DNA from: DASVTR01 sp036387475
GTDB taxonomy: Bacteria > Acidobacteriota > Blastocatellia > Pyrinomonadales > Pyrinomonadaceae
Reading direction: 5' to 3'
Assembly (NCBI GenBank): GCA_036387475.1
Contig: DASVTR010000015.1
Location: 124,001-188,000, forward strand
Length of the DNA: 64,000 nt
Position 1 is the stretch's first letter. Every line of letters starts with the position of its first letter. Under the pieces are notes generated by a model, which was given only the letters and a program-made list of their open reading frames with translations, was not told the origin of the DNA and did not search any database. Shown piece by piece: positions 41,286 through 49,796 of this stretch. A program made the translations under genes and the position numbers.

Positions 41286-43361
41286 TTAATTACCCGTTTT
41301 ACCGTTTAGTTTGGCTTTCAGTCTGGCCGTTTTACCCACTTCGAGGGAGAGAGAAAGGGCTTTTTGCCAGGCGGCGCGGGCAAGTTCCATTTTGCCCTGA
41401 CGATGATAGAGGTCGCCTAGATGCTCCTGAATGGTGGATGAGGTTGAGTTGCGGCGCGCGGCTTCTCTCAGATTGCGCTCGGCATTCTCCAATTGACCGA
41501 GTTTGAAATAGACCCAGCCGAGGCTGTCCAAATACGACGAGTTGGTTGGTTCGGCACGGACGGCACGCTGAATAAGCTCAAGCGCTTCGTTGAGCCGTTC
41601 GTTTCGCTCGACCAGAAAGTAGCCGAGATTGTTAAGGGCCGTGGCGTTGTCAGGCTCTTTAGCGAGGACGCGGCGCAGAGATTCTTCAGAGCCAGCCGTA
41701 TCACCGACGCGATCCTGCGCCGAAGAGAGGGTGATGAGAGCCGCCACCTGCAAATCTGTTCTTTCAGCCGGAGCCAGCGCCAAAGCTCTACGTGCAGCTT
41801 CGATTGCTTCGCGTCCGCGTCCGGCCTGTGTGTACAAACCGGAGATGATGAGATGCTCGTCAAAGTCTTCGAGCGAACCATTGAGCAATGGACGAAGGAG
41901 CGCAACTGCTTCATCAACACGACCGAGGTCGGCCAGGGTCTCGGCTTCGAGACGGACGAAACCATTCTCGTCAGGAAAACGCTGGCGCGCAGCGCGAATG
42001 GCTGGCAAAGCTTCTTCGCGCCTGCCCTGGTGGCGCAAGAGTTCTACGTATTGTTCATCGGCTGACGAATCTTCCTTGCCAAGAAGCGTGCGCATGCGTT
42101 CGATTGTGGCCGCCGCTTCCTTCGTCAGCCCTGCGCTCTTTTGCAAGGCGATGATTCTTTGAAGAATGATCGTGGCAAACTCTCTGTCATCTTCCGACGC
42201 AAGCAATTCGTTATTGATGCCGCGCTCTTTCAGGGCTTCCTCGTAAACCGCAATCGCGTCCGCCTGGCGCAAGGCATCGGAGAGCAGCTTGGCGAGATAG
42301 AGGCGCAGCATTTTTTGTTCTTCGTCGCCACGCGGTTGCTTTGACATTGCCGTGCGAATGGTCGCGACGGCATCATCAATGCGTCCACCACGCGCCTGTA
42401 TTCGCGCCAGCAGTCGCGGTAAAGAAGTGTTCGTCGGATCAGCCGCGACGAGCCTTTGTAGCTCAAGGACTGCGCTCTCATTATTGCCGCCCGCTTCAAA
42501 GGCGCGCGCCAGCAGTTCCGAGTAATCCTTATTCTCAGGATTGAGGGAAATGGCGCGGCGGATGGAGGCGACGGCTTCGTTGGTGCGGCCTGCGGCGATC
42601 AGCGCCTCGCCGAGTCTGGCGGCGGCGGCATCGGCGGACAATTCACGATTAGTGACGAATTGAAAAAAGCGCGTCTCGGTCGGCGCAGGTGCTGCGGCCC
42701 ATTGAGTGAGGGCATTGATCGCCTCGCGGCTGCGCCCTGTCAGATGGTAAAGCTCGCCGAGGAGCGCCCACGCTTCCGCGTTATTGGAATCGAGGCGGGT
42801 CACCTCGTTTAACTCATGGATAGCACGCTCAACGAAAGTCTTATCGGGTTTGCCCTCGCGCAATCCGCTTTTGAGTGTGTAGGCGCGAGAGAGAAGACGA
42901 TGTGCGCCGAAGCTATCGCGGTCAATGCGCGCAGCCTGCGAAGCTTCGCGAATCGCCGTCTCTAAATCCTGCGGCGCGTGATAGAGAGCTATCTCGGCGA
43001 GAGCCGTATGAGCTTCGGCCAGCGATGGATCAAGCGCGGCAGCAGTTTGAAAAGCCTGACGCGCCTGACGCAGAACGGCCTCGCCCGAACCGCGCCTTGC
43101 GTCGCCGAGGAGGCGTTGTCCCTCAAGCAGTTTGGCATAAGCCTGTTGCCGCCGTTCGCGCGGGGTGGTTTGCTGTGAAGGAGTGGCCGGGGCGGATTGC
43201 TGATGTTCCTGGGTTGATGAGTTGGCGGGCTGGGTCTCGGTCGGAGTTGCAGCCGGAGACGGATTGACGGTTTGCGCGTGGGCCGCCATCATTCCTGAAA
43301 AGGCGACGGTTAAAACCGACATCAGCCCTGAGATTGCGGCGATGCGAGAAAAGCTCTTCAC
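41286..43361 (-). CDS. Exported TPR-repeat protein
   Basis: The 691-residue protein starts with a signal sequence (AAISGLMSVLTVAFSGMMAAHA), a Thr/Pro/Gln-rich linker to about residue 65 and then about 14 tetratricopeptide repeats. Clear repeats include AQAFQTAAALDPSLAEAHTALAEIALY, ELNEVTRLDSNNAEAWALLGELYHLTG and ALELIQRAVRAEPTNSSYLDSLGWVYFKLGQ. It is probably a periplasmic or outer-membrane scaffold; the partner is unknown. The start is GTG. It follows a four-segment membrane gene by 5 bases, so the two are probably translated together. Confidence 0.88.
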   Translation of the reverse strand: MKSFSRIAAISGLMSVLTVAFSGMMAAHAQTVNPSPAATPTETQPANSSTQEHQQSAPATPSQQTTPRERRQQAYAKLLEGQRLLGDARRGSGEAVLRQARQAFQTAAALDPSLAEAHTALAEIALYHAPQDLETAIREASQAARIDRDSFGAHRLLSRAYTLKSGLREGKPDKTFVERAIHELNEVTRLDSNNAEAWALLGELYHLTGRSREAINALTQWAAAPAPTETRFFQFVTNRELSADAAAARLGEALIAAGRTNEAVASIRRAISLNPENKDYSELLARAFEAGGNNESAVLELQRLVAADPTNTSLPRLLARIQARGGRIDDAVATIRTAMSKQPRGDEEQKMLRLYLAKLLSDALRQADAIAVYEEALKERGINNELLASEDDREFATIILQRIIALQKSAGLTKEAAATIERMRTLLGKEDSSADEQYVELLRHQGRREEALPAIRAARQRFPDENGFVRLEAETLADLGRVDEAVALLRPLLNGSLEDFDEHLIISGLYTQAGRGREAIEAARRALALAPAERTDLQVAALITLSSAQDRVGDTAGSEESLRRVLAKEPDNATALNNLGYFLVERNERLNEALELIQRAVRAEPTNSSYLDSLGWVYFKLGQLENAERNLREAARRNSTSSTIQEHLGDLYHRQGKMELARAAWQKALSLSLEVGKTARLKAKLNGKTGN

Positions 43362-43366
43362 GCGGT

Positions 43367-43885
43367 CTATCCTTTCACTGCTGTCGCGTCCGCATCACCC
43401 GTTTGCTCAATTCCCTGCACAACCCGCTGCCATGCAGACTTTCGCGGATAACAATAAAGCAACACGATGAGGGCGACCGCTCCTGCGCGTAGCATATCGA
43501 GCGGCAGTCCGCCCGGCTCCGTCGTCATCATTGATAAAATGAAGCCCATCAAAGCAATCGCGCCGCCGATGAAAGCAATCTGGATGGTCGTGCCCTGCAA
43601 AGTAGCGAGCAGCCCTGAGATGCCGCGCAGCGCAGCGATGTCCTGCAAGCGCATGGCATTGAACCGCGTGCGCCGGAGCGGGAAAACGCCAATGCCGCAG
43701 AGCAGGATTAATAACCAGAGCAGCTTGACAAGCGTCGGGTCGCCGGGGCGGGAGAGAAGATTTTTAGCGGCGAAGGCGATACCCACCAGGGCCAGCGTCA
43801 ACAACAGCATTCCGTTGACGGTCATCGCCGCCGTACGATGACGACGGGCCAACTCGTCTTCGGTGCTGTCGTTAGTTTGAGTCAT
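43367..43885 (-). CDS. Four-segment membrane protein of unknown function
   Basis: I do not recognise this family. The 172-residue protein has hydrophobic segments at about residues 22-43, 52-68, 98-121 and 130-146. An amphipathic stretch with RFNAMRLQDIAALRGISG lies between the second and third, and the tail is short and polar. It begins about 225 bases from the BamD-like gene and ends 5 bases before the TPR gene, so it may be an accessory to that protein. No motif suggests an enzyme. Confidence 0.75.
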   Translation of the reverse strand: MTQTNDSTEDELARRHRTAAMTVNGMLLLTLALVGIAFAAKNLLSRPGDPTLVKLLWLLILLCGIGVFPLRRTRFNAMRLQDIAALRGISGLLATLQGTTIQIAFIGGAIALMGFILSMMTTEPGGLPLDMLRAGAVALIVLLYCYPRKSAWQRVVQGIEQTGDADATAVKG

Positions 43886-44064
43886 TTCATCCTACGTTCT
43901 GCTTTAACAATCAATTGATTGCTCGACGATAGAGAAGCGAGCGGCCAACAAAAGAAATTCTAGCATTCGCCTTTCGCGTGTAGCAAACGAATGTCCCTTT
44001 AATGACACACGGCTTTTCTTTGCTTTCGAGGAGAGGCGGCCTTCACCGTTGTAGAAAGGTATGG

Positions 44065-44104
44065 GCCAGCCATCAGAAAGACTTCGGTTCTTCTGATGGC
44101 TGGC
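44065..44104 (-). terminator. Terminator hairpin after the BamD-like gene
   Basis: GCCAGCCATCAGAA (44065-44078) pairs perfectly with TTCTGATGGCTGGC (44091-44104) around a 12-nt loop. It begins 7 bases after the BamD-like stop on the minus strand. The T run after it is weak. Confidence 0.7.
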
Positions 44105-44110
44105 GAGTGC

Positions 44111-45748
44111 TTACGGCTTAGTTCCGTTGGTCGTGCCGGTCGTCGTAGCCGGAGACGTGTTCGCGGGGGTCTGTGTGTTTGGAACGGTTGCGGGCGCAGC
44201 CGGATTGCTGCCGTCGCGCGGCGGCCCCGGCTGTGTCGGTTGGGCTGTGATGCCCGTGCCGGGATTTGTCGCAGGCCGGCTCGGAGCAGGCGACGATTGC
44301 GGGGACGTGCGCGCAGGCGCACGTCGTTGAACCGGAGCATTCGGCGTAATGTTTGAAGGAAGCTGTCCTCCATTCGCCAGCGCCTTATCAATCAAATCAG
44401 CGCCTTTGCCTTCCTTGCTGATAATAACGCCGTTCTTATCGACGGTGACAGGAGTTGTGCCCAGGATTTCCTGTATTATCTTACTCGTTAGCGACTGCTT
44501 GGGCGGGTCTTGCTGCTGGTTAATTTTAATCATGTCGGGCGGAGGGATTTCCGCGCCGATGATATTTAGCTGCTCCTTAGCCCTTTCCGCGTATTCGCTG
44601 TTGGGGTAATCCCGCACGATGCGCTGGTAGAATTTGGCAGCTTCGTCTGGCTCTTCTTCCTCCTGATAGGTGACGCCGATACGAAACAGCACTCTCGCCA
44701 TGTAAGAAAAGTTGGGATACTTTTCCAGAATCTCGCGGTAACGCGACTGCGCGCCCTTCAGTCCGCCCTTCTGCTGGCGATTTCTCTCGTAGTAGAAATC
44801 CCCTATCTGCATCGTGTGCATTCCGAGATTTTCCTGCACCTCATGCAAGCGAGTTTGTACGGCTTCCTTCAAAGCCGTGTTGGGAAACTGCTGTAAGAGA
44901 ACCTTCAAGCGCTGCTCGGCCTTGCGCGCGTGCGATACGTCGCGGTCGGCGAGGCCCATCTGCCGCATCTCCGCTTCGGCCATCTTGAGCATGACGCTCT
45001 CGGCCAGCGGGTCTGTCGGGAAGAAGGTCAGCCAATCCTGATAGGCAGCACCCGCTTGAATCAAAGAGCTTGACGTTCCTTCAAGATAGAAAGAATCGGC
45101 GATGGCGAGTTTCGCCAGCGGAAGAAAAGGAGAGTCCGGATAGGTCGTAATGATTGTGTTAAAGAGCAAGCGGCCCGTGTCGTAGCTGTCCTTGCGAACC
45201 TGCGTCGCCGCTTCGGCAAAGAGCACGCGATCACGTCCGGGCGCGACCGTGCCTGTGAGTTCTTCCAACTCATCATTGCCACCGCCGCCGAACAGCCCGA
45301 AGAGCTTTCCTTTCTTCTTTTTCTTCTTCGGCGTCGCAGCATTCGCGCTGCGGTCACTGGCGGTTGCCTGTAGACCGGCCTGAACGCGCGTGTTCAAATC
45401 GTTGACGGAAGTTTCCAGCTTATCGAGTTGAGTTGCCTCGACGCGCTCGGCGCGCTCCTGCTTGGCGCGCAGGTTATTAACCTCCGAGAGCACGGAACTG
45501 ACTTCCTGTTCGAGGCCGCGCAAACGCGTCGCCGGATCATCGGCGACTGTAGTTTTATCACCTGTGTCTTTGGCGTTCATCGCTGCGACGGCGCTATTGA
45601 GCGAGCGGCGCATGCCATCCAGCCGCGAACGCATCACCTCAAGGCGCTGCGCCGGAGTGGCGTCGCCCTGCGCGAACGTGAGCGTGCTCGCGCCGCACAG
45701 AAGAATCGCACACAGGGCGATTAAAGAAAGAGAGCGTGAATGAATCAT
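44111..45748 (-). CDS. Outer-membrane assembly lipoprotein-like (BamD/YfiO) protein
   Basis: The protein of about 545 residues has a signal sequence (LSLIALCAILLCGASTLTFAQ), a coiled-coil region of about 100 residues (GLEQEVSSVLSEVNNLRAKQERAE), a lysine-rich linker and a BamD-like TPR domain. That domain contains DSYDTGRLLFNTIITTYPDSPFLPLAKLAIADSFYLEG and repeated YPNSEYAERAKEQL-type units. A Pro/Thr-rich tail ends it. The ATG at 45748 follows a GGAGG site four bases away; the longer open frame starts in an inverted repeat. A role in outer-membrane protein insertion is inferred by homology only; no lipobox cysteine is evident. Confidence 0.75.
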   Translation of the reverse strand: MIHSRSLSLIALCAILLCGASTLTFAQGDATPAQRLEVMRSRLDGMRRSLNSAVAAMNAKDTGDKTTVADDPATRLRGLEQEVSSVLSEVNNLRAKQERAERVEATQLDKLETSVNDLNTRVQAGLQATASDRSANAATPKKKKKKGKLFGLFGGGGNDELEELTGTVAPGRDRVLFAEAATQVRKDSYDTGRLLFNTIITTYPDSPFLPLAKLAIADSFYLEGTSSSLIQAGAAYQDWLTFFPTDPLAESVMLKMAEAEMRQMGLADRDVSHARKAEQRLKVLLQQFPNTALKEAVQTRLHEVQENLGMHTMQIGDFYYERNRQQKGGLKGAQSRYREILEKYPNFSYMARVLFRIGVTYQEEEEPDEAAKFYQRIVRDYPNSEYAERAKEQLNIIGAEIPPPDMIKINQQQDPPKQSLTSKIIQEILGTTPVTVDKNGVIISKEGKGADLIDKALANGGQLPSNITPNAPVQRRAPARTSPQSSPAPSRPATNPGTGITAQPTQPGPPRDGSNPAAPATVPNTQTPANTSPATTTGTTNGTKP

Positions 45749-45767
45749 AAAACCTCCAATAATAGCT

Positions 45768-45848
45768 AACGATGAAGTAGGAACGATAAACGATGAATGT
45801 AAAATCAAATGCTTTTCAATTCATCGCTGCCGCGTTCATCGTTCATCC
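45768..45848. repeat. Intergenic inverted repeat, AACGATGA class
   Basis: GAACGATAAACGATGAATG on the left faces CATTCATCG-type words (ATTCATCGCTGCCGCGTTCA) on the right. It lies between rpe and the BamD-like gene. Confidence 0.75.
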
Positions 45849-45855
45849 TTACGGT

Positions 45856-46518
45856 TTACGCCCACTGAAGCGTCGCTTCGCGCAACTCGCGGACGGACTG
45901 CGCCGGGTCTGAATGGCCGAAGACGGCGGAACCGGCGACGATAATCTCTGCGCCAGCCGCGACAATCTCGGCGATGTTAGTGCGGTCAATGCCGCCGTCT
46001 ATCTCAATTCTCGTCTTCAAGCCGCGCTCGTCAATCATGCGTTTGAGCCGCCGCACTTTGTCGAGCGAAGTCTGGATAAATTTCTGCCCGCCAAAGCCCG
46101 GATTGACGGACATAATCAAAACGTAGTCGGCGTAGGGCAAAGCTTCTTCTAAAGCTGTGAGCGGCGTCGTCGGGTTAATCGCCACACCGGCCAGCGCACC
46201 CTTGCCCCTGATCGAAGAGAGCGTACGGTGCAGGTGCGGGTCAATCTCGACGTGAACCGAGACCATCTGCGCGCCCGCTTCGACAAACTGTTCGGCATAT
46301 CGCCCCGGCTCCGTAATCATCAAGTGCGTGTCAATCGGTAAGCGCGTCGCCCGCGCGATTGATTTGACGACCGGAAGACCGATTGTAATGTTCGGCACGA
46401 AATGCCCGTCCATCACGTCCACGTGCAGGACGCCAGCGCCGCCGCGCTCTGCGGCGGCAATCTCTTCGCCCAGGCGCGTAAAATCCGCAGATAGAATTGA
46501 AGGAGCGATTTCGACCAT
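45856..46518 (-). CDS. rpe: Ribulose-phosphate 3-epimerase
   Basis: The 220-residue TIM-barrel protein interconverts ribulose 5-phosphate and xylulose 5-phosphate. Landmarks are APSILSADFTRLGEEI, HVDVMDGHFVPNITIGLPVV with the metal-binding residues, DTHLMI, VHVEID, MSVNPGFGGQKFI and EIDGGIDRTN. I use the ATG at 46518; the TTG one codon earlier is also open. The PASTA gene precedes it, a known arrangement near rsmB and fmt. Confidence 0.97.
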   Translation of the reverse strand: MVEIAPSILSADFTRLGEEIAAAERGGAGVLHVDVMDGHFVPNITIGLPVVKSIARATRLPIDTHLMITEPGRYAEQFVEAGAQMVSVHVEIDPHLHRTLSSIRGKGALAGVAINPTTPLTALEEALPYADYVLIMSVNPGFGGQKFIQTSLDKVRRLKRMIDERGLKTRIEIDGGIDRTNIAEIVAAGAEIIVAGSAVFGHSDPAQSVRELREATLQWA

Positions 46519-46527
46519 CAAGTTATT

Positions 46528-46585
46528 GATTTATTTACTCATTTACTCATTGAATCAATGGGCCAATGAATCAATGAATAAATCT
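46528..46585. repeat. Intergenic inverted repeat, AATGAATC class
   Basis: GATTTATTTACTCATTTACT and CATTGAATCAATG on the left face CCAATGAATCAATGAATAAA on the right. It lies between the PASTA gene and rpe. Confidence 0.7.
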
Positions 46586-47271
46586 TATCGGGGCGTGCGC
46601 GTAGTGCCGCCGGGATTGAAAGGTGGCGTGGTCGGGATCGGCGCACGTCTGTTAGTGTTCAAGTTAGGGGCGTTGCGATTGCCGCCGCTATTCGTATTCG
46701 TCGTTCGATTAGCGTTGGTGTTGCGATTGTTCGCGTTGTTGCCGTTAGGCGCGTTGCGATTCTTCGCATTACGATTCGCGTTGCTATTGTTCGCGTTCTT
46801 ATTCGTATTCTTCGGTCGCTTATTCTGATTATTGCTGTTCTGAGTCGTGTTCTGGTTCTTCGCCGTCGTCGAGTCGCCCGTGTTCTGATTTTCGTTTTTC
46901 TGTTCCGCTTCCGGCTTCTCTTCTGTCTTACTGGGGGGAACGTACTCGCCTTCCTTCGGAGCGCGGCTGACATCGACAGCGACCGTCTGGCCGACTTTGA
47001 CGACGACGCCCGCGCGCGGCAATTGATCGAGCACGACGTTGGGCTTGTCTGCCGTCGGTCGCAGGGCGCGCTTACGGACATTGAGGCCCGCATCGCCGAG
47101 CACTGTTTCAGCCGCCAGAAAATCCTTGCCCACTATGTCCGGGACTTGAACTTCGTGAGTGCGTAGCGAGAGATAGATCGTCCCGGCCAGACCAAAAAGG
47201 AAAGCAGCGGCGATGGCAATGATGATTCCAAGCTTGCCCAGCGCCGAGAGCGTGCGCTTTCCAAAACTCAC
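46585..47271 (-). CDS. Membrane-anchored PASTA protein with Asn-rich tail
   Basis: The 228-residue protein has a short cytoplasmic start, one membrane segment (GIIIAIAAAFLFGLAGTIYL), and a PASTA domain (VQVPDIVGKDFLAAETVLGDAGLNVRKRALRPTADKPNVVLDQLPRAGVVVKVGQTVAVDVS). A tail of about 110 residues follows, made mostly of Asn, Arg, Thr and Lys, ending in a Pro-rich segment. PASTA domains bind peptidoglycan or muropeptides and usually belong to serine/threonine kinases or PBPs. Here no kinase domain is present. The start is GTG. It sits between rsmB and rpe. Confidence 0.85.
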   Translation of the reverse strand: MSFGKRTLSALGKLGIIIAIAAAFLFGLAGTIYLSLRTHEVQVPDIVGKDFLAAETVLGDAGLNVRKRALRPTADKPNVVLDQLPRAGVVVKVGQTVAVDVSRAPKEGEYVPPSKTEEKPEAEQKNENQNTGDSTTAKNQNTTQNSNNQNKRPKNTNKNANNSNANRNAKNRNAPNGNNANNRNTNANRTTNTNSGGNRNAPNLNTNRRAPIPTTPPFNPGGTTRTPR

Positions 47272-47385
47272 TGTTTGCTATCCCTCTTCAAGATTCGCCG
47301 CGCCCGGCAGTTGGGCACGGCGTTAGTCAAGCCAGACCGCGCAGTCTAACACCGCCTTTATTGACTCGCAAGCTATCGACAGCCC

Positions 47386-48765
47386 TCATTTTCGGCGTTC
47401 AAACGCCGCGATGAAGAAGCCGTCCGTTCCGTCTCTCTGCGGCCAGGTGCGAGCCGTTGTTCCCTGCTCGTTTTGCAGGATAGCGGGCGCTGAAAATCGC
47501 ACCGGCATGAAGTCATTATTTGCCTCAAGAAAGGCTGCGACAACCGCTTCGTTCTCTTCCGGCTCAATCGAACAGGTAGAGTAAACAAGGCGGCCACCGA
47601 TTGCGATTGTTCGCGCGGCATTATTCAAAATCTGCTGCTGCCGCGCCGAAAGAAACGCCACGTCAGAGGGTGAGATGCGCCAGCGGATTTCGGGGTTGCG
47701 CCGGAGCGTGCCCGTTCCCGTACACGGCGCGTCAACCAGCACGCGGTCAAACGTTTCGGCAGCGAACGGCAAACGAGCGGTCGCGTCATACAAAGCAAAC
47801 CGAACGATGTTAATTGACAATCGCTCTGCTGCTTCGCGCACAACTCGCAGCCGGTGAGCGTGAACATCGCCCGCGACGAGCATTTGCAGGTCGGGAGTTA
47901 AAGAGGCGATGTGCGTCGTCTTACTACCGGGCGCGGCGCATGCATCCAGCACGCGCTCTCCGCTCTGCGCATCCAGCACATACGCGACTAACTGCGAAGC
48001 TTCGTCCTGAATATAGACACCGCCCTGACGCAATAGTTGGCGCAATTGGGCGCTCGCGCCTTCGATTCGCCATGCTTCCGGCGCGATGCGTGAAGGCGTC
48101 AGCGTCGCCCCTTCAGTTCTTAACTGCTCCAACACCTGCTTGGCAGGCTGACCACCTGTTAGCCGAAAAGCAACAGGCGGCGCTTCATTGTTAGCACGCG
48201 CGAATGCCTTTGCCGTCTCTAAACCGAAGGCATTAACCCAGCGTTCGATGAGCCATGAGGGATGCGAAGTCTCGATTGAGATGCGTGCGAGAGGGTCTGC
48301 GATGAGAGTTGCCGGATTGTAGTCTGGCTCGCGTACGGCGCGGCGCAGGACAGCGTTGATAAACGGAGCAGCCGAGCGGACGCGCGCGGCATAGGCCAGA
48401 TTGACGGATTCATTAACGACCGCCGAGGCTGGAATCCGCGTTAGAAAACGTAACTGGTAAAGACCCAAACGCAGCGCGCGGCGCACAGGCGCATCAAGAC
48501 CAGGCGCACTCCGACTGGCATAATGCTCAATCAAACTATCGAGCCAGAGTTGCCAGCGCAGGCAGCCCATCACCAATTCATAACAGAGAGAGCGATCTTC
48601 GGCGCGCATCTCTTCATCGCTCGCCGCCAGCAACACGGAAGCGAATGCGCCCTCTTCCTCGACGCGTCGCAGGATGGCAAAAGCAGCGCTCCGCGATGGC
48701 GAGACGAGAGCGGGATTTTTCCCACGCCGCAAAGCCGGGCGCGATTTGTTCGGGCGCGCTGTCAT
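47386..48765 (-). CDS. rsmB: 16S rRNA m5C967 methyltransferase RsmB
   Basis: The 459-residue protein has an N-terminal NusB-like RNA-binding domain (SRSAAFAILRRVEEEGAFASVLL, then LVMGCLRWQLWLDSLIEHY) and a C-terminal SAM methyltransferase domain. The SAM loop is RVLDACAAPGSKTTHIA, the catalytic cysteine pair is in DAPCTGTGTLRRNPEIRW and VYSTCSIEPEENE. It overlaps fmt by four bases (ATGA), so both are coupled. The C-terminus ends near the normal length. Confidence 0.96.
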   Translation of the reverse strand: MTARPNKSRPALRRGKNPALVSPSRSAAFAILRRVEEEGAFASVLLAASDEEMRAEDRSLCYELVMGCLRWQLWLDSLIEHYASRSAPGLDAPVRRALRLGLYQLRFLTRIPASAVVNESVNLAYAARVRSAAPFINAVLRRAVREPDYNPATLIADPLARISIETSHPSWLIERWVNAFGLETAKAFARANNEAPPVAFRLTGGQPAKQVLEQLRTEGATLTPSRIAPEAWRIEGASAQLRQLLRQGGVYIQDEASQLVAYVLDAQSGERVLDACAAPGSKTTHIASLTPDLQMLVAGDVHAHRLRVVREAAERLSINIVRFALYDATARLPFAAETFDRVLVDAPCTGTGTLRRNPEIRWRISPSDVAFLSARQQQILNNAARTIAIGGRLVYSTCSIEPEENEAVVAAFLEANNDFMPVRFSAPAILQNEQGTTARTWPQRDGTDGFFIAAFERRK

Positions 48766-49688
48766 CCGAACTTCTCTCCCGCACGCAGATGCACACCGTT
48801 CATAAAATCGCGTGCGCTCAGTCGCTTTTTCCCTTCGGGCTGTATCTCATGCAGGCGCAGGAATGTGTTGCCGCCGCACGCGACCGACAACGTATCGCCG
48901 CGCGCTTCGACGACTTCGCCGGGTGCGAATTGATGAGTAAGATGCTCGGCTGCTGCGCGCCAGATAATGAGACGGCGTGTTTGATAATTCGTGTAAGCGC
49001 CCGGCCAGGGCTGAAAGCCGCGCACGCGCCGCTCGATTTGAAAAGCGTCGAGCGACCATTCGATTTGGCCGTCTTCCCTGCGCAGTGTGGGCGCAAACGT
49101 CGCCTTCTCTTCGCTCTGCTCACGCGGCTCAAGCTCATCAAGGCGGGCGAGCGTTTCACTAAGCAAGTTAGAGCCAATGTCAGCCAGCCGCTTCATCAAC
49201 TCCGGCGCAGTCTCCGCCTCGCCAATCGGCGTCTCGCGCTGTAATAGAATCGCGCCCGTATCCAATCCCTCATCCATCTGCATCGTCGTCACGCCCGTCA
49301 TGCTCTCGCCGCGCACGATGGCCCAATTGACGGGCGCAGCGCCCCTGTAATTCGGCAGCAGCGAGAAATGAACATTGATGCAGCCACGGCGCGGAGCGCG
49401 GAGGTATGGCGTTGGCAGGATACGACCATAGGCGACGACGACGGCGGCGTCCGCGTCGTATGAAGCAAACAATTCCCGCGCTTCATCCGTCTTGATTTTC
49501 GTCGGCTGGTGAACGTCAAGGCCGTGGGCAACCGCAAATTCTTTGACGGGCGGTGCTGTCAGCTTGTTGCCCCGCCCGGCGGGCTTATCTGGCCGCGTCC
49601 AGACAGCCGCCACTTCATGCCCATCTTCAAGACATCTCTGCAAAGTCGGCACTGCCGCTTCCGGCGTCCCCATGAAAACCAATCTCAT
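48762..49688 (-). CDS. fmt: Methionyl-tRNA formyltransferase
   Basis: The protein of about 308 residues formylates the initiator tRNA. The N-terminal domain has RLVFMGTPEAAVPTLQ, KLTAPPVKEFA, VVVAYGRILP and the catalytic INVHFSLLPNYRGAAPVNWAI. The C-terminal domain has the FQPWPGAYT motif. I chose the ATG at 49688 (MRLVFMGTPE); the longer frame runs into a spacer. It precedes rsmB with an overlap. Deformylase lies 2 kb away, beyond the P5C dehydrogenase gene. Confidence 0.96.
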   Translation of the reverse strand: MRLVFMGTPEAAVPTLQRCLEDGHEVAAVWTRPDKPAGRGNKLTAPPVKEFAVAHGLDVHQPTKIKTDEARELFASYDADAAVVVAYGRILPTPYLRAPRRGCINVHFSLLPNYRGAAPVNWAIVRGESMTGVTTMQMDEGLDTGAILLQRETPIGEAETAPELMKRLADIGSNLLSETLARLDELEPREQSEEKATFAPTLRREDGQIEWSLDAFQIERRVRGFQPWPGAYTNYQTRRLIIWRAAAEHLTHQFAPGEVVEARGDTLSVACGGNTFLRLHEIQPEGKKRLSARDFMNGVHLRAGEKFG

Positions 49689-49708
49689 AATCCGATGCCG
49701 CCAGAAAG

Positions 49709-49782
49709 TTTCACGCAAAGACGCAAAGGCGCAAAGTAAAGTTGCGTCTTGCTTCTTTGCGCCTTTGCGTCTTTGCGTGAAA
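49709..49782. repeat. Perfect 28-bp intergenic inverted repeat, ACGCAAAG class
   Basis: The left arm (49709-49736) is TTTC followed by three 8-mers, ACGCAAAG, ACGCAAAG and GCGCAAAG. The right arm (49755-49782) is its exact complement; the loop is 18 bases. It lies between fmt and P5C dehydrogenase. Confidence 0.9.
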
Positions 49783-49796
49783 TAAAAACACCAAAA

